From Sphingobacterium sp. FBM7-1 (lineage in GTDB: Bacteria; Bacteroidota; Bacteroidia; Sphingobacteriales; Sphingobacteriaceae): a stretch of DNA of 64,000 bases. The notes under the pieces were generated by a model. That model had not been told where the DNA came from and did no database searches. It saw nothing but the letters and a program-made list of their open reading frames with translations. This document shows positions 34,413 through 42,500 of the stretch, in pieces. The stretch covers positions 868,001 to 932,000 of the forward strand of contig NZ_JAJEWJ010000001.1 in the NCBI RefSeq assembly GCF_020687765.1, read 5' to 3'. A program made the translations under genes and the position numbers. Within the stretch, counting starts at the first letter, position 1, and every line of letters begins with the position of its first letter.

Positions 34413-34988
34413 GTGAAAAAACGCATTGCTATTTTTGCTTCTGGTTCGGGTTCCAACGCACAAAAAATTATGGAGTATTTTAAATATTCCAGTCTGGCCG
34501 AAGTAGCCTTAGTCCTAAGCAATAATCCGGATGCTTACGTTCTACAACGCGCGGATAATTTCGAAATCCCGACGCACGTCTTTGATAGACAAGCGTTTTA
34601 TGAAACAGACGAAATTATCGATATTCTAAAACGCTTAGAAATAGACCTAGTTGTTTTAGCTGGTTTCTTATGGCTGGTGCCTCAAAATTTATTGAAAGCA
34701 TTTCCCAATAAAATCATCAATATTCATCCAGCTCTCCTACCGAAGTATGGTGGCAAAGGCATGTATGGCGATCGCGTGCACAAAGCAGTACTAGAAGCTG
34801 GCGACGAGGAACACGGTATCACGATCCATTTCGTAAATGAAAACTTTGATGAAGGCGAAGTTATTTACCAAGCAAAATTCAAAATCGAATCGGAAGATAG
34901 CTTAGAAATTATTAAGTTCAAGGGACAGCAGTTGGAGCATCAGCATTTCCCTAAAATTATCGAGAATTTATTAAAGAAATACAATTAA
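34413..34988 (+). CDS. purN: Phosphoribosylglycinamide formyltransferase
   Basis: 191 residues with a GTG start. PurN transfers a formyl group from 10-formyl-tetrahydrofolate to GAR in purine synthesis. The phosphate-binding start (IFASGSGSNAQKI) and the catalytic block INIHPALLPKYGGKGMYG are present, followed by GITIHFVNENFDEGEVIYQ containing the active-site Asp region. It is followed by purH after 73 bases. A TAAGTTTG box at 34365-34372 lies 40 bases upstream. Confidence 0.96.
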   Translation: MKKRIAIFASGSGSNAQKIMEYFKYSSLAEVALVLSNNPDAYVLQRADNFEIPTHVFDRQAFYETDEIIDILKRLEIDLVVLAGFLWLVPQNLLKAFPNKIINIHPALLPKYGGKGMYGDRVHKAVLEAGDEEHGITIHFVNENFDEGEVIYQAKFKIESEDSLEIIKFKGQQLEHQHFPKIIENLLKKYN

Positions 34989-34992
34989 TGCT

Positions 34993-35000
34993 TACCTTTG
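34993..35000 (+). promoter_or_regulatory. TAnnTTTG box before purH
   Basis: TACCTTTG, 61 bases upstream of the purH ATG and just after the purN stop. The leader contains a small hairpin GCAATAGG / CCTGTTGC (35017-35037). purH may thus have its own promoter in addition to read-through from purN. Confidence 0.45.
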
Positions 35001-35061
35001 TGGCTCCAAAAATAGGGCAATAGGTATTTCCTGTTGCTTAAAAAACACTTTTTTTACACAT

Positions 35062-36588
35062 ATGAATCATCCTGTTAAGATTAAAAATGCTTTGGTGTCC
35101 GTCTATTATAAAGACAACTTAGCCCCCCTCATTAAATTATTAAACAAATACGGAGTTACTTTTTACTCTACAGGCGGAACAGAAGCGTTTATTCGCGAAC
35201 AGGGAGTCGACGTCATTCCCGTCGAAGATTTAACGAGTTATCCTTCGATCTTAGGTGGCCGTGTCAAAACTCTTCATCCAAAAGTATTTGGAGGTATATT
35301 GGCTCGTCGTCCGTTGGCCGATGATCAACAGCAATTAGCGCAATACGAAATTCCGGAAATTGATTTGGTGATCGTTGATCTCTACCCGTTTGAGGAGACT
35401 GTTGCCTCTGGTGCCGCAGCGCAAGACATTATCGAAAAAATTGACATTGGCGGAATCTCTTTAATTCGTGCTGCTGCCAAAAACTTCAATGATGTAGTCA
35501 TTATCTCTTCCAAAAGCGATTACCACGAACTGGAAAAAATCTTGGCACAGCAGGAGGGACAAACTACATTGGAACAGCGTAAAGAATTTGCAAAACGTGC
35601 GTTCAATACCTCCTCGCATTACGATACTGCTATTTTTAATTACTTCAACCAAGAGAATGCCCTTCCGGTTTTTAAACAATCGGTCCAACAGGCACAAACC
35701 TTACGATACGGTGAAAATCCGCATCAGAAAGGGACGTTCTTCGGTGACCTGGACGCGATGTTTGAAAAATTGAATGGAAAAGAGCTTTCGTATAACAATT
35801 TGGTGGATGTAGATGCGGCAGTAGCTATTATTGACGAGTTTCAAGATCCAACATTTGCTATTCTGAAACATACAAACGCCTGTGGTGTGGCATCCCGCCC
35901 TACGATTAAACAAGCGTGGATAGATGCCTTAGCATGTGACCCGATATCGGCATTTGGTGGTGTATTAATCGCGAATGGAGAGATCGACAAAGAAACTGCG
36001 GAAGAAATCAACAACCTTTTCTTTGAAGTGCTTATCGCTCCTGCTTATACAGCGGATGCATTAACAGTATTGACGGCAAAGAAAAACCGCATTATTCTGA
36101 AACGTAAAGCAGTCCAACTTCCTAAAGAACAGTTCAAAACATTATTAAACGGCGTTATTCTACAGGACAAAGATAATACAGTGGAAGGTCCCGAGGTAAT
36201 GAAAACGGTGACAACGGTTCAGCCTACCACCGCACAACTTGATGACCTTTATTTTGCCAATAAAATCGTTAAACATACCAAATCGAATACAATTGTATTT
36301 GCGAAGGATAAAACCTTGGTTGCTTCTGGAGTCGGACAAACTTCTCGAGTAGATGCCCTAAAGCAGGCTATCGAAAAAGCACAATCATTCGGCTTTGCTA
36401 TCAAAGGTAGCGTCATGGCTTCGGACGCATTCTTCCCTTTTCCGGATTGTGTGGAAATCGCGGGAGATGCTGGTGTTGCAGCTGTATTACAACCAGGTGG
36501 TTCTATTAAAGATCAATTATCTGTAGATATGGCCAACGAAAAAGGCGTAGCCATGGTCATCACCGGAGTGAGACATTTTAAACACTAG
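35062..36588 (+). CDS. purH: Bifunctional AICAR formyltransferase / IMP cyclohydrolase
   Basis: 508 residues, normal for PurH, catalysing the last two steps to IMP. The N-terminal cyclohydrolase domain (about 1-195) has the MGS-like fold with STGGTEAF and GGRVKTLHPKVFGGIL. The C-terminal transformylase domain has LRYGENPHQKG, LKHTNACGVA and the final SDAFFPFPDCVEIAGDAG. It is transcribed with or just after purN. A hairpin follows the stop. Confidence 0.98.
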   Translation: MNHPVKIKNALVSVYYKDNLAPLIKLLNKYGVTFYSTGGTEAFIREQGVDVIPVEDLTSYPSILGGRVKTLHPKVFGGILARRPLADDQQQLAQYEIPEIDLVIVDLYPFEETVASGAAAQDIIEKIDIGGISLIRAAAKNFNDVVIISSKSDYHELEKILAQQEGQTTLEQRKEFAKRAFNTSSHYDTAIFNYFNQENALPVFKQSVQQAQTLRYGENPHQKGTFFGDLDAMFEKLNGKELSYNNLVDVDAAVAIIDEFQDPTFAILKHTNACGVASRPTIKQAWIDALACDPISAFGGVLIANGEIDKETAEEINNLFFEVLIAPAYTADALTVLTAKKNRIILKRKAVQLPKEQFKTLLNGVILQDKDNTVEGPEVMKTVTTVQPTTAQLDDLYFANKIVKHTKSNTIVFAKDKTLVASGVGQTSRVDALKQAIEKAQSFGFAIKGSVMASDAFFPFPDCVEIAGDAGVAAVLQPGGSIKDQLSVDMANEKGVAMVITGVRHFKH

Positions 36589-36601
36589 CTATTGATAAAG
36601 G

Positions 36602-36634
36602 GTGCAGTGCGTCGGTTCGCGTACTGCACTCCTT
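36602..36634 (+). terminator. Likely terminator of purH
   Basis: GTGCAGT (36602-36608) pairs with ACTGCAC (36623-36629), followed by TCCTTTCTT. The T tract is interrupted, so efficiency is uncertain. Confidence 0.5.
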
Positions 36635-36636
36635 TC

Positions 36637-36753
36637 TTACAAATATCCCAAAAGCCAGTAAATAATAATAAACGCTATAATTGTCCCAAAACAACCGAAC
36701 CCTAGCTTTTTAGCTCCCCATCCGGCTATTATCGTCTTAAAAAATCTGTTCAT
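36637..36753 (-). CDS. Small 38-residue membrane protein
   Basis: The frame from ATG (36753) to TAA (36637) encodes MNRFFKTIIAGWGAKKLG, then a Cys-containing turn, then a strongly hydrophobic helix (IIAFIIIYWLLGYL). The amphipathic start with the GAKKLG motif followed by a C-terminal transmembrane helix looks designed, and from memory similar short proteins occur in other Sphingobacteriales. Function is unknown. It lies between the purH hairpin and the nuclease gene. Confidence 0.6.
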   Translation of the reverse strand: MNRFFKTIIAGWGAKKLGFGCFGTIIAFIIIYWLLGYL

Positions 36754-36802
36754 ATAATCTTATTTTTCTTGTATCAGGAGGTCCTGCAAGAAAAATGCCG
36801 TT

Positions 36803-37759
36803 TTATGAAGCCAATAGAATGTCTCGCACGATAAGTTTTCCTTCAAAATGTTTTTTTAGCGCGCGACCGTCGCCGTGCACAGTCCATATCTGTTGGGGGT
36901 TAACTTGGGTTACATACCAAAGAATATCTTTCCAATCCACATGATCAGAAATATAAAGCGCAATATCATTTTGTCTTTGCAATCGTTCCCAACCAGAAGC
37001 AAAAGCTTTTAACACATTCTTCGCTTTAAAATAACTATTAAATGTAAGTGGAGGGACGAGGTATATTTTGTTTGTACGCCCTTCTTTCATCGCTTTCCGG
37101 TTGTACAAACTATAACGTAGCCGCTTGTATCCCCACTGATCATATAATTTATGCACGGGATACATTTTGTGGTGCACCAACACTTCCCTTTCGGGGAGCA
37201 AATCATTGATCAAGGCGGTTAGCCGCTGTGCTTTACCTAGCGTATAACAACCCAGCATAATATTGTGAGGTATATCCTCCAATTTTAAAATCTCTTTGTC
37301 CACATCAGGATGTGATACGGATGGATCGGCAAAAGTCGACTCCGTTATCAATACATCCGCTCGCTGAATGACGATAGGCTCGCAAGTATCGTCTCGCTGC
37401 AATTTATAGTCGCCGGTGTACAGGTAACTGACTCCTTGATAAATCATTAATATTTGCGCAGAACCTAAGATGTGTCCTGCCGGAAGAAACGTAATAGCTA
37501 CCTTTCCCACCGTAAATACCTGTTTAAAAACGATAGCTTCCATACTACTTGCAGCCATTTTTGGAAATTTATTCTGCATCAGGGCAAACGTAGCAGGAGT
37601 TGCATATATCTTTTGATGTCCTTGCGTAGCGTGATCTCCGTGCGCATGGGAGATTATATTTGTTTTGACAGGAGCCAGCGCGTCAATATAAAAATCGCCA
37701 TACCGACAATAATAACCTAGCTCATCTTTCACTAAAAAATCGTCATGAATTATGCTCAT
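36803..37759 (-). CDS. Ligase-associated MBL-fold DNA exonuclease
   Basis: 318 residues. The metallo-beta-lactamase metal motif HAHGDH is near residue 38, followed by PAGHILGSAQ and YTGDYK, blocks of the beta-CASP/CPSF-like family. This single-domain form is the one often encoded with an ATP-dependent DNA ligase and a helicase, hence the name. Neither partner is adjacent here. The start overlaps the end of coaE by 4 bases, indicating translational coupling. Confidence 0.85.
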   Translation of the reverse strand: MSIIHDDFLVKDELGYYCRYGDFYIDALAPVKTNIISHAHGDHATQGHQKIYATPATFALMQNKFPKMAASSMEAIVFKQVFTVGKVAITFLPAGHILGSAQILMIYQGVSYLYTGDYKLQRDDTCEPIVIQRADVLITESTFADPSVSHPDVDKEILKLEDIPHNIMLGCYTLGKAQRLTALINDLLPEREVLVHHKMYPVHKLYDQWGYKRLRYSLYNRKAMKEGRTNKIYLVPPLTFNSYFKAKNVLKAFASGWERLQRQNDIALYISDHVDWKDILWYVTQVNPQQIWTVHGDGRALKKHFEGKLIVRDILLAS

Positions 37760-38352
37760 ACATATTTTTCTTCTAGAAATCGTTCATGCAATGGCAGTAA
37801 CTGGGGAAGTAATGGAGTTATTCCGTCATTTACAATCGTAAAATCAGCCATCGCCTGTTTTTCCTCGTCGGGCAACTGTTTACCGATCCGATCTAACACA
37901 TCTTGTCTCGTCGTGTTATCCCGCTGGATCACGCGACTAATACGCACCTCCAATGGTGCTATTACCAAAATCGTATAGTCCAATTTTTTATATGATTCGC
38001 TTTCAAAAAGCAGAGCCGCTTCCTTCAGGCTATAGGGAAAAGTTTGTGAAAAAGCCCAATCTTCGCCATGCTGGATAACGATCGGGTGTACAATTGCATT
38101 CAGCTTAGCTAACCTGCTCTTATCTCTAAACACCTCGGACGCTAGATAACCGCGATTCAGCTGCCCTAGCCTATCGTAAACGTCCGGTCCAAATTCCTGT
38201 AGCAACGCTGACTTCATTTCCAAATGGCTATCCATCAATGCTTTCGCTTCTTTATCAGCATCATAAAATGGCACACCTAACGCCTTGAAAATCTTTGCAA
38301 CATAACTCTTTCCGGATCCAATCCCTCCCGTAATACCAATTTTCAATCCCAT
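37756..38352 (-). CDS. coaE: Dephospho-CoA kinase
   Basis: 198 residues. It phosphorylates dephospho-CoA, the last step of coenzyme A synthesis. The P-loop GGIGSGKS is at residues 9-16, followed by VPFYDADKEAKAL and the CoA-binding segment with LNAIVHPIV. The lid region contains RISRVIQRDNTTRQDVLDRI. It is separated from ybbR by one base and overlaps the nuclease gene by 4, so the three form a tight operon. Confidence 0.95.
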   Translation of the reverse strand: MGLKIGITGGIGSGKSYVAKIFKALGVPFYDADKEAKALMDSHLEMKSALLQEFGPDVYDRLGQLNRGYLASEVFRDKSRLAKLNAIVHPIVIQHGEDWAFSQTFPYSLKEAALLFESESYKKLDYTILVIAPLEVRISRVIQRDNTTRQDVLDRIGKQLPDEEKQAMADFTIVNDGITPLLPQLLPLHERFLEEKYV

Positions 38353-38353
38353 A

Positions 38354-39301
38354 TTATCTTCTTATAAAAAAATCGACGTTTTGCGGTTCTATACGGATAA
38401 CATCGCAATGCTCCGGAACTTTGGTTAAGATGACAGGAAGATTCTTTACTTTATTAGTTTCCCAATTCTCGATGTCTATCACCGCTTCGAAGTCCCGCGA
38501 AGACCATTTATTATAGTCCTTCAACGAGACCAAAAAGGTAACTTTAACCTTGCTCGGTAAGGTCCGAACGGAAGTATAGCGGGAAGCATTTTCAGCCTTA
38601 AGAGGTACTTCAACAACCTTTTCAGTAATCTCCCCGACCGGAATAGTAATTTCTGAAAAAGTGGGATAAATGGTAATATTATTTTTTTGATGTTTATTTA
38701 AATACGCGATCGTGCGTACATCAGTAGCCACGCTCGCACCCCGAATGGTATCTGTCTCTAAATAATCAATATTCGCGACATCTTCCAACGGTCCCGTTAC
38801 CGTAACATATTCGGGATTTGCTCGGGTGTCCCCTACGATACCGTATTGCTTCTTAAATTGTATATCATACAATGGTCGGACAGGCACTTTTCGCTGTGTT
38901 TGCTTCGAAAAATCGAAATATAGGGTATCCGGAGACACCCCGATCACTTGATTATCCACAGGAAATTGTCGGTTGATATACCCCAATTGATTCGTAAAAA
39001 CAATATGGTTTCTCGTTTTCAAGCCGCTGAGATCCACCTGGACACGAGGGGTATCCGGTCGCAATCGTTTCATGAACATCTTCCAACCACTCATCCGCAT
39101 ACGAATATTGACTGTATCTGACTGCAAAGGATGAAATGCTCTGTTTTCTGGGATGTTGACATAGGAAATACCAGCATCAATACGATATATTTGCTCCGTA
39201 GAGACGGCAAATAGTAACCAAGCAATAAACGAAAGAGCTAAACACCGCAAAAATATTGCGATTTTTCGTCGTCTTGTCTTCGTGATGCGAGGTTGTGCCA
39301 T
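38354..39301 (-). CDS. YbbR/CdaR-like domain protein
   Basis: 315 residues from the ATG at 39301. A start at 39331 is in frame but would lie inside the terminator hairpin and upstream of the promoter box. One membrane segment (about residues 16-36) is followed by extracytoplasmic YbbR-type beta domains. These contain YVTVTGPLEDVANIDYLETD and VPVRPLYDIQF-type blocks. In Firmicutes CdaR regulates the diadenylate cyclase CdaA; no cyclase gene is present here. In Bacteroidota the gene is usually near coaE and yajC, as here. Confidence 0.8.
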   Translation of the reverse strand: MAQPRITKTRRRKIAIFLRCLALSFIAWLLFAVSTEQIYRIDAGISYVNIPENRAFHPLQSDTVNIRMRMSGWKMFMKRLRPDTPRVQVDLSGLKTRNHIVFTNQLGYINRQFPVDNQVIGVSPDTLYFDFSKQTQRKVPVRPLYDIQFKKQYGIVGDTRANPEYVTVTGPLEDVANIDYLETDTIRGASVATDVRTIAYLNKHQKNNITIYPTFSEITIPVGEITEKVVEVPLKAENASRYTSVRTLPSKVKVTFLVSLKDYNKWSSRDFEAVIDIENWETNKVKNLPVILTKVPEHCDVIRIEPQNVDFFIRR

Positions 39302-39306
39302 AAATA

Positions 39307-39314
39307 CAAAAATA
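39307..39314 (-). promoter_or_regulatory. TAnnTTTG promoter box of the ybbR-coaE-nuclease operon
   Basis: Minus strand TATTTTTG, 5 bases before the ATG at 39301 and just downstream of the yajC terminator. It would restart transcription inside the cluster. Confidence 0.5.
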
Positions 39315-39322
39315 CTAAAATA

Positions 39323-39352
39323 AAAAAGCAACCTGTGTTTAGGTTGCTTTTT
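39323..39352 (-). terminator. Terminator of yajC
   Basis: AAAAAGCAACCT / AGGTTGCTTTTT with a 6-base loop; leftward reading ends in a T run. It splits the conserved cluster into two transcription units. Confidence 0.85.
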
Positions 39353-39371
39353 ATTCGGTTAAATGTAAAAA

Positions 39372-39692
39372 TTACTTCTTTACGGTTTCACCGTTTGCCG
39401 CTTTAGAGGCATCTAGCGCAACAGCTGATTTGTCAAAGCGCATTTTTACTCCCGAACCAACGTCTACTAAAAAAGTAGTTTCGCTGACTTCTACAATACG
39501 TCCGTGAATTCCAGCAGTCGTTACAATTTTAGAATTCACACCTAATTCCTCTATATATTTTTTATGCTCTTTTTGCTTTCTCATTTGTGGTCTGATCATG
39601 AAGAAATAAAATACCACAACAATCAGAATCATAGGTAGGAAACTCATCAATCCACCGCCCCCTGGCGCAGCTTGTAATAACGTAGTCATCAT
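39372..39692 (-). CDS. yajC: Preprotein translocase accessory subunit YajC
   Basis: 106 residues. The single membrane helix (about 17-36, FLPMILIVVVFYFFMIRPQ) is followed by the conserved RPQMRKQKEH block and a small cytoplasmic domain (VVTTAGIHGRIVEV-like). YajC associates with SecDF. The Gly-rich N-terminus (AAPGGGGLM) is usual in Bacteroidota. It lies downstream of the DUF1573 lipoprotein gene. Confidence 0.93.
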   Translation of the reverse strand: MMTTLLQAAPGGGGLMSFLPMILIVVVFYFFMIRPQMRKQKEHKKYIEELGVNSKIVTTAGIHGRIVEVSETTFLVDVGSGVKMRFDKSAVALDASKAANGETVKK

Positions 39693-39747
39693 ATTATATA
39701 AATTAAAAGTTACAAGGTTTACACTATTTCAATTATCTCTTTAAAAA

Positions 39748-40182
39748 CTATTTCGGCAGAACTTCGCCTTTCAACTGTATCGTTGTCACGCCATTTTCTG
39801 CATTAGACGCAATGGTCACAATTTTTTGCTGTTTACCAACTTGTCCGTTACTATCAAAACTTACTTTTATTTCACCCGTTTTTCCGGGAAGAACCGGCGT
39901 TTGTGTATATGACGGTGTTGTGCAGCCGCAGGATGCGGAAACCTGCGACAGGATGACCGGAGCAGCGCCTGTATTCGTATATGTATATACATGTTCCACC
40001 ACTTCGCCTTCTTTTACCTCGCCGAAATCGTACACCGACTCCTCAAACTCGATTTTACCGCCTTGCGCAGCCTCGTTTGTCGTAGTATCCGTCGTTGTTT
40101 GTTCAGTCGTCTTTTCAGCATTCCCACAGGAAACCAACGTGACCAATACAAAGCAAGCTAAAAATGATTTCAATTTATTCAT
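39748..40182 (-). CDS. DUF1573 lipoprotein
   Basis: 144 residues. The signal peptide ends in LVSC with Cys19 as lipid anchor, followed by a Thr-rich linker. The DUF1573 Ig-like domain (about 45-140) includes FGEVKEGEVVEHVYTYTNTG and SCGCTTPSYT with its conserved Cys-x-Cys pair. The role is unknown; it is common in Bacteroidota next to nusB and yajC, and the gap to nusB is 4 bases. Confidence 0.9.
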   Translation of the reverse strand: MNKLKSFLACFVLVTLVSCGNAEKTTEQTTTDTTTNEAAQGGKIEFEESVYDFGEVKEGEVVEHVYTYTNTGAAPVILSQVSASCGCTTPSYTQTPVLPGKTGEIKVSFDSNGQVGKQQKIVTIASNAENGVTTIQLKGEVLPK

Positions 40183-40186
40183 CTTG

Positions 40187-41134
40187 TTAATCTTTAAGTC
40201 CTCTACCCGTTTTTTGAATACGTCCCTGTTGGGAAAGTTCTCCCAGGATCTTGTCTAAGATACCATTGATAAACGTATTACTTTTTGCTGTACTAAATGC
40301 TTTTGAAAGCTCGATGTACTCGTTAATCGTTACCTTAACCGGAATTGTTGGAAAATTAAGCAATTCACAAATGGCCATACGCATTAACAACGTATCTACC
40401 AATGCTATCCGGTCAGCTTCCCAATTTTTAGTTTTCACGGAGATCAACTGCTGGTATTCATCACTATAACGGATGGTCTGTTTCAACAAGTCCACTATAA
40501 ACTCCCCATCTTCCTCCCAATTGGGTGTTAACTCAGCCAATTTGTTTTGCGCCGGATTCTCACTACTAAAGTTTTTGAATGTCTTCGCGACCATCGCCTG
40601 CAGCACCTCTTTATCCACTTGCCAATTGATAAACTTTGCATCGAAAGCTTGCTCAATCTCGGGTGACTTTAATATTATTTTTTTAAAAATAAATTTAATA
40701 ATATCTTTCTCGGCAGCAATTGACCGATCTTCCTGTTGCAAATAAGTCATATATTCCGGCGAACCTTTTAATTGCGCAAAGATCGCACGCACTATTTCAG
40801 GGTCAAACGTCCACGAAACATTATATTTCTTAACGTTTTCTAAATACGTGCGATTTTGCCGTAGCGACTCAATAAAGCTATTGCTATTCAATTTTGTCGT
40901 ATAGACTTTATCCGCTTCGGTCGGCAAAAACTTGTTCGCTCTCCCTTCGGCGTCAATCAATACGTATTCGGCCACTTCGTCTAATAGATTCAGTGTCCAA
41001 ATATACATCTGGTTAACTTCGTCAACACTCGTCAAGAGTGTTTTTTCGAAATTTTTCAACTGTTTATCCTCCGACAAACTAAACGCGTACAGCGTCTGCA
41101 TAACTTTCACCCGCAGGTGCCTTCTATTAAGCAT
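40187..41134 (-). CDS. nusB: Transcription antitermination factor NusB (long Bacteroidota form)
   Basis: 315 residues, about twice the E. coli length. The C-terminal half (about 190-305) is the canonical NusB fold, including LLMRMAICELLNFPTIPVKVTINEYIELSKAFST. The N-terminal half is an extension with its own helical bundle (MLNRRHLRVKVMQTLYAFSL) resembling a second NusB-like copy. NusB with NusE binds boxA RNA to prevent premature termination on rRNA operons. It is first in the cluster. Confidence 0.93.
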   Translation of the reverse strand: MLNRRHLRVKVMQTLYAFSLSEDKQLKNFEKTLLTSVDEVNQMYIWTLNLLDEVAEYVLIDAEGRANKFLPTEADKVYTTKLNSNSFIESLRQNRTYLENVKKYNVSWTFDPEIVRAIFAQLKGSPEYMTYLQQEDRSIAAEKDIIKFIFKKIILKSPEIEQAFDAKFINWQVDKEVLQAMVAKTFKNFSSENPAQNKLAELTPNWEEDGEFIVDLLKQTIRYSDEYQQLISVKTKNWEADRIALVDTLLMRMAICELLNFPTIPVKVTINEYIELSKAFSTAKSNTFINGILDKILGELSQQGRIQKTGRGLKD

Positions 41135-41197
41135 AATTTAAATTAAAGAACGATTGTATATAAAATAAGAACGTATTATACTTTCCACACCTCTACC

Positions 41198-42268
41198 TTA
41201 CTTAATTTTCTTGATGTCAAATATACGCTTTTCTGCCAATTGTTTAGCAGCTTCATGCGTGGTAATGTTGTCTTCGGCGGATTTTTGAATCACATGACGG
41301 GTCGCACTGTAAATATTTTTAATCAACGCTTCCGTGCGGTCATTCCCGTATCCTTCAAGTTCAGAATAGCAGCTAATTAATGCTCCGGCGTTAATTAAAA
41401 AATCAGGGGTGTATAAAATATTCCGCTCTTTGAGTAGCCTATTTGTTTCTTCCTCTTCTTTTAATTGATTATTTGCCGATCCTGCGATAATGCGACAACG
41501 CATACGCGGCACCGTTTCAGGATTTACTGTCCCGCCCAATGCACAGGGAGCATATACATCTGCATCCAGTTCAAAACTTGTCGAGTACGTAATCGGTTCG
41601 GCTTTATATTTGGCTGCAATTTTCATTTTGCGTTCTTCAGTCATGTCGGAGACGTATACCCGGGCATTCTCTGCACGCAACATGGCGACCAATTGCTCTC
41701 CTACAGCTCCTACACCTTGCACAGCAACTTTACGTCCTGCCAATCCATCATCACCATATAATTCTTTAATCGCTGCTTTAATACCGTAGAACACGCCCCG
41801 AGCAGCAAAAAGTGTGGGATCGCCTCCTCCATTTAAAGATGCGGGCAAACCGGCTACATAATTGGTTTCGGCCAGCATAAATTCCAAGTCTTGCTGTGTC
41901 GTCCCTACATCGGTAGACGCGATGAAGTTCCCGTTCAATCCTTCGATGAATTTCCCGAATCGGCGTATCAAAACCTCTGTTTTATCCGTTCGATGATTAC
42001 CGATGATGATCGCACTTCCTCCACCTAGATTTAGGCCCGCAAGTGACGCTTTATATGTGATTGCTTCTGACAAGCGTAACGCGTCGTCAACCGCATCTGA
42101 CAATGATTCGTAGGGCAACATACGAACACCTCCGATAGCAGGACCTAGCGTGGTATCGTGGATCGCTACAATCGCTTTCAAACCTACTGCATTATCTTGG
42201 CAGAACAATAGGTTTTGATGCCCGGAAACTGCCATTTGATCAAAAACAGAAGAACTTTTCACCTCCAT
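41198..42268 (-). CDS. Glu/Leu/Phe/Val dehydrogenase family protein with altered catalytic residue
   Basis: 356 residues from the ATG at 42268; an upstream in-frame start at 42367 would precede the TACTTTTG box (42307-42314) and adds unrelated residues. The NAD-binding motif GVGAVGEQL is near residue 208, and the substrate-side blocks TYKASLAGLNLGGG and STDVGTTQQDLEFM are recognisable. In enzymes of known mechanism the segment reads GGGK, with the catalytic Lys; here it is GGGS (Ser85), while the substrate-binding Lys73 is kept. Either this lineage uses another residue or the protein is not a classical dehydrogenase. Confidence 0.8.
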   Translation of the reverse strand: MEVKSSSVFDQMAVSGHQNLLFCQDNAVGLKAIVAIHDTTLGPAIGGVRMLPYESLSDAVDDALRLSEAITYKASLAGLNLGGGSAIIIGNHRTDKTEVLIRRFGKFIEGLNGNFIASTDVGTTQQDLEFMLAETNYVAGLPASLNGGGDPTLFAARGVFYGIKAAIKELYGDDGLAGRKVAVQGVGAVGEQLVAMLRAENARVYVSDMTEERKMKIAAKYKAEPITYSTSFELDADVYAPCALGGTVNPETVPRMRCRIIAGSANNQLKEEEETNRLLKERNILYTPDFLINAGALISCYSELEGYGNDRTEALIKNIYSATRHVIQKSAEDNITTHEAAKQLAEKRIFDIKKIK

Positions 42269-42306
42269 AACATTTTTTAAATGCCTGTATATTCGTTTTG
42301 CTACTG

Positions 42307-42314
42307 CAAAAGTA
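42307..42314 (-). promoter_or_regulatory. TAnnTTTG box upstream of the dehydrogenase gene
   Basis: Minus strand TACTTTTG, 38 bases before the ATG at 42268. It excludes the longer start at 42367. Confidence 0.45.
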
Positions 42315-42486
42315 GGGAATATTTTTTCAAATTTTAGCCTTACATTTCCGCTATCAAATGTTTTCAATGGCTGAGAAGAGTGAAAGAAACTCGCTTTATA
42401 TACAGATTCAATTATATTGCATATAAAACGATTTGCTCATGATTGGTTTTTATCTTATGGTATTCGTGAATGCAGAGCATTTTGTT

Positions 42487-42494
42487 TAGGTTTG
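42487..42494 (+). promoter_or_regulatory. TAnnTTTG promoter box of the ABC exporter gene
   Basis: TAGGTTTG ends 6 bases before the ATG at 42501; no clear upstream TTG. Confidence 0.4.
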
Positions 42495-42500
42495 TTTCCG

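Noticed and set aside
35017..35037. Purine riboswitch or attenuator before purH
   Set aside because: Only a short 8-bp hairpin with one wobble pair and no adjacent T tract; no riboswitch consensus was recognised.
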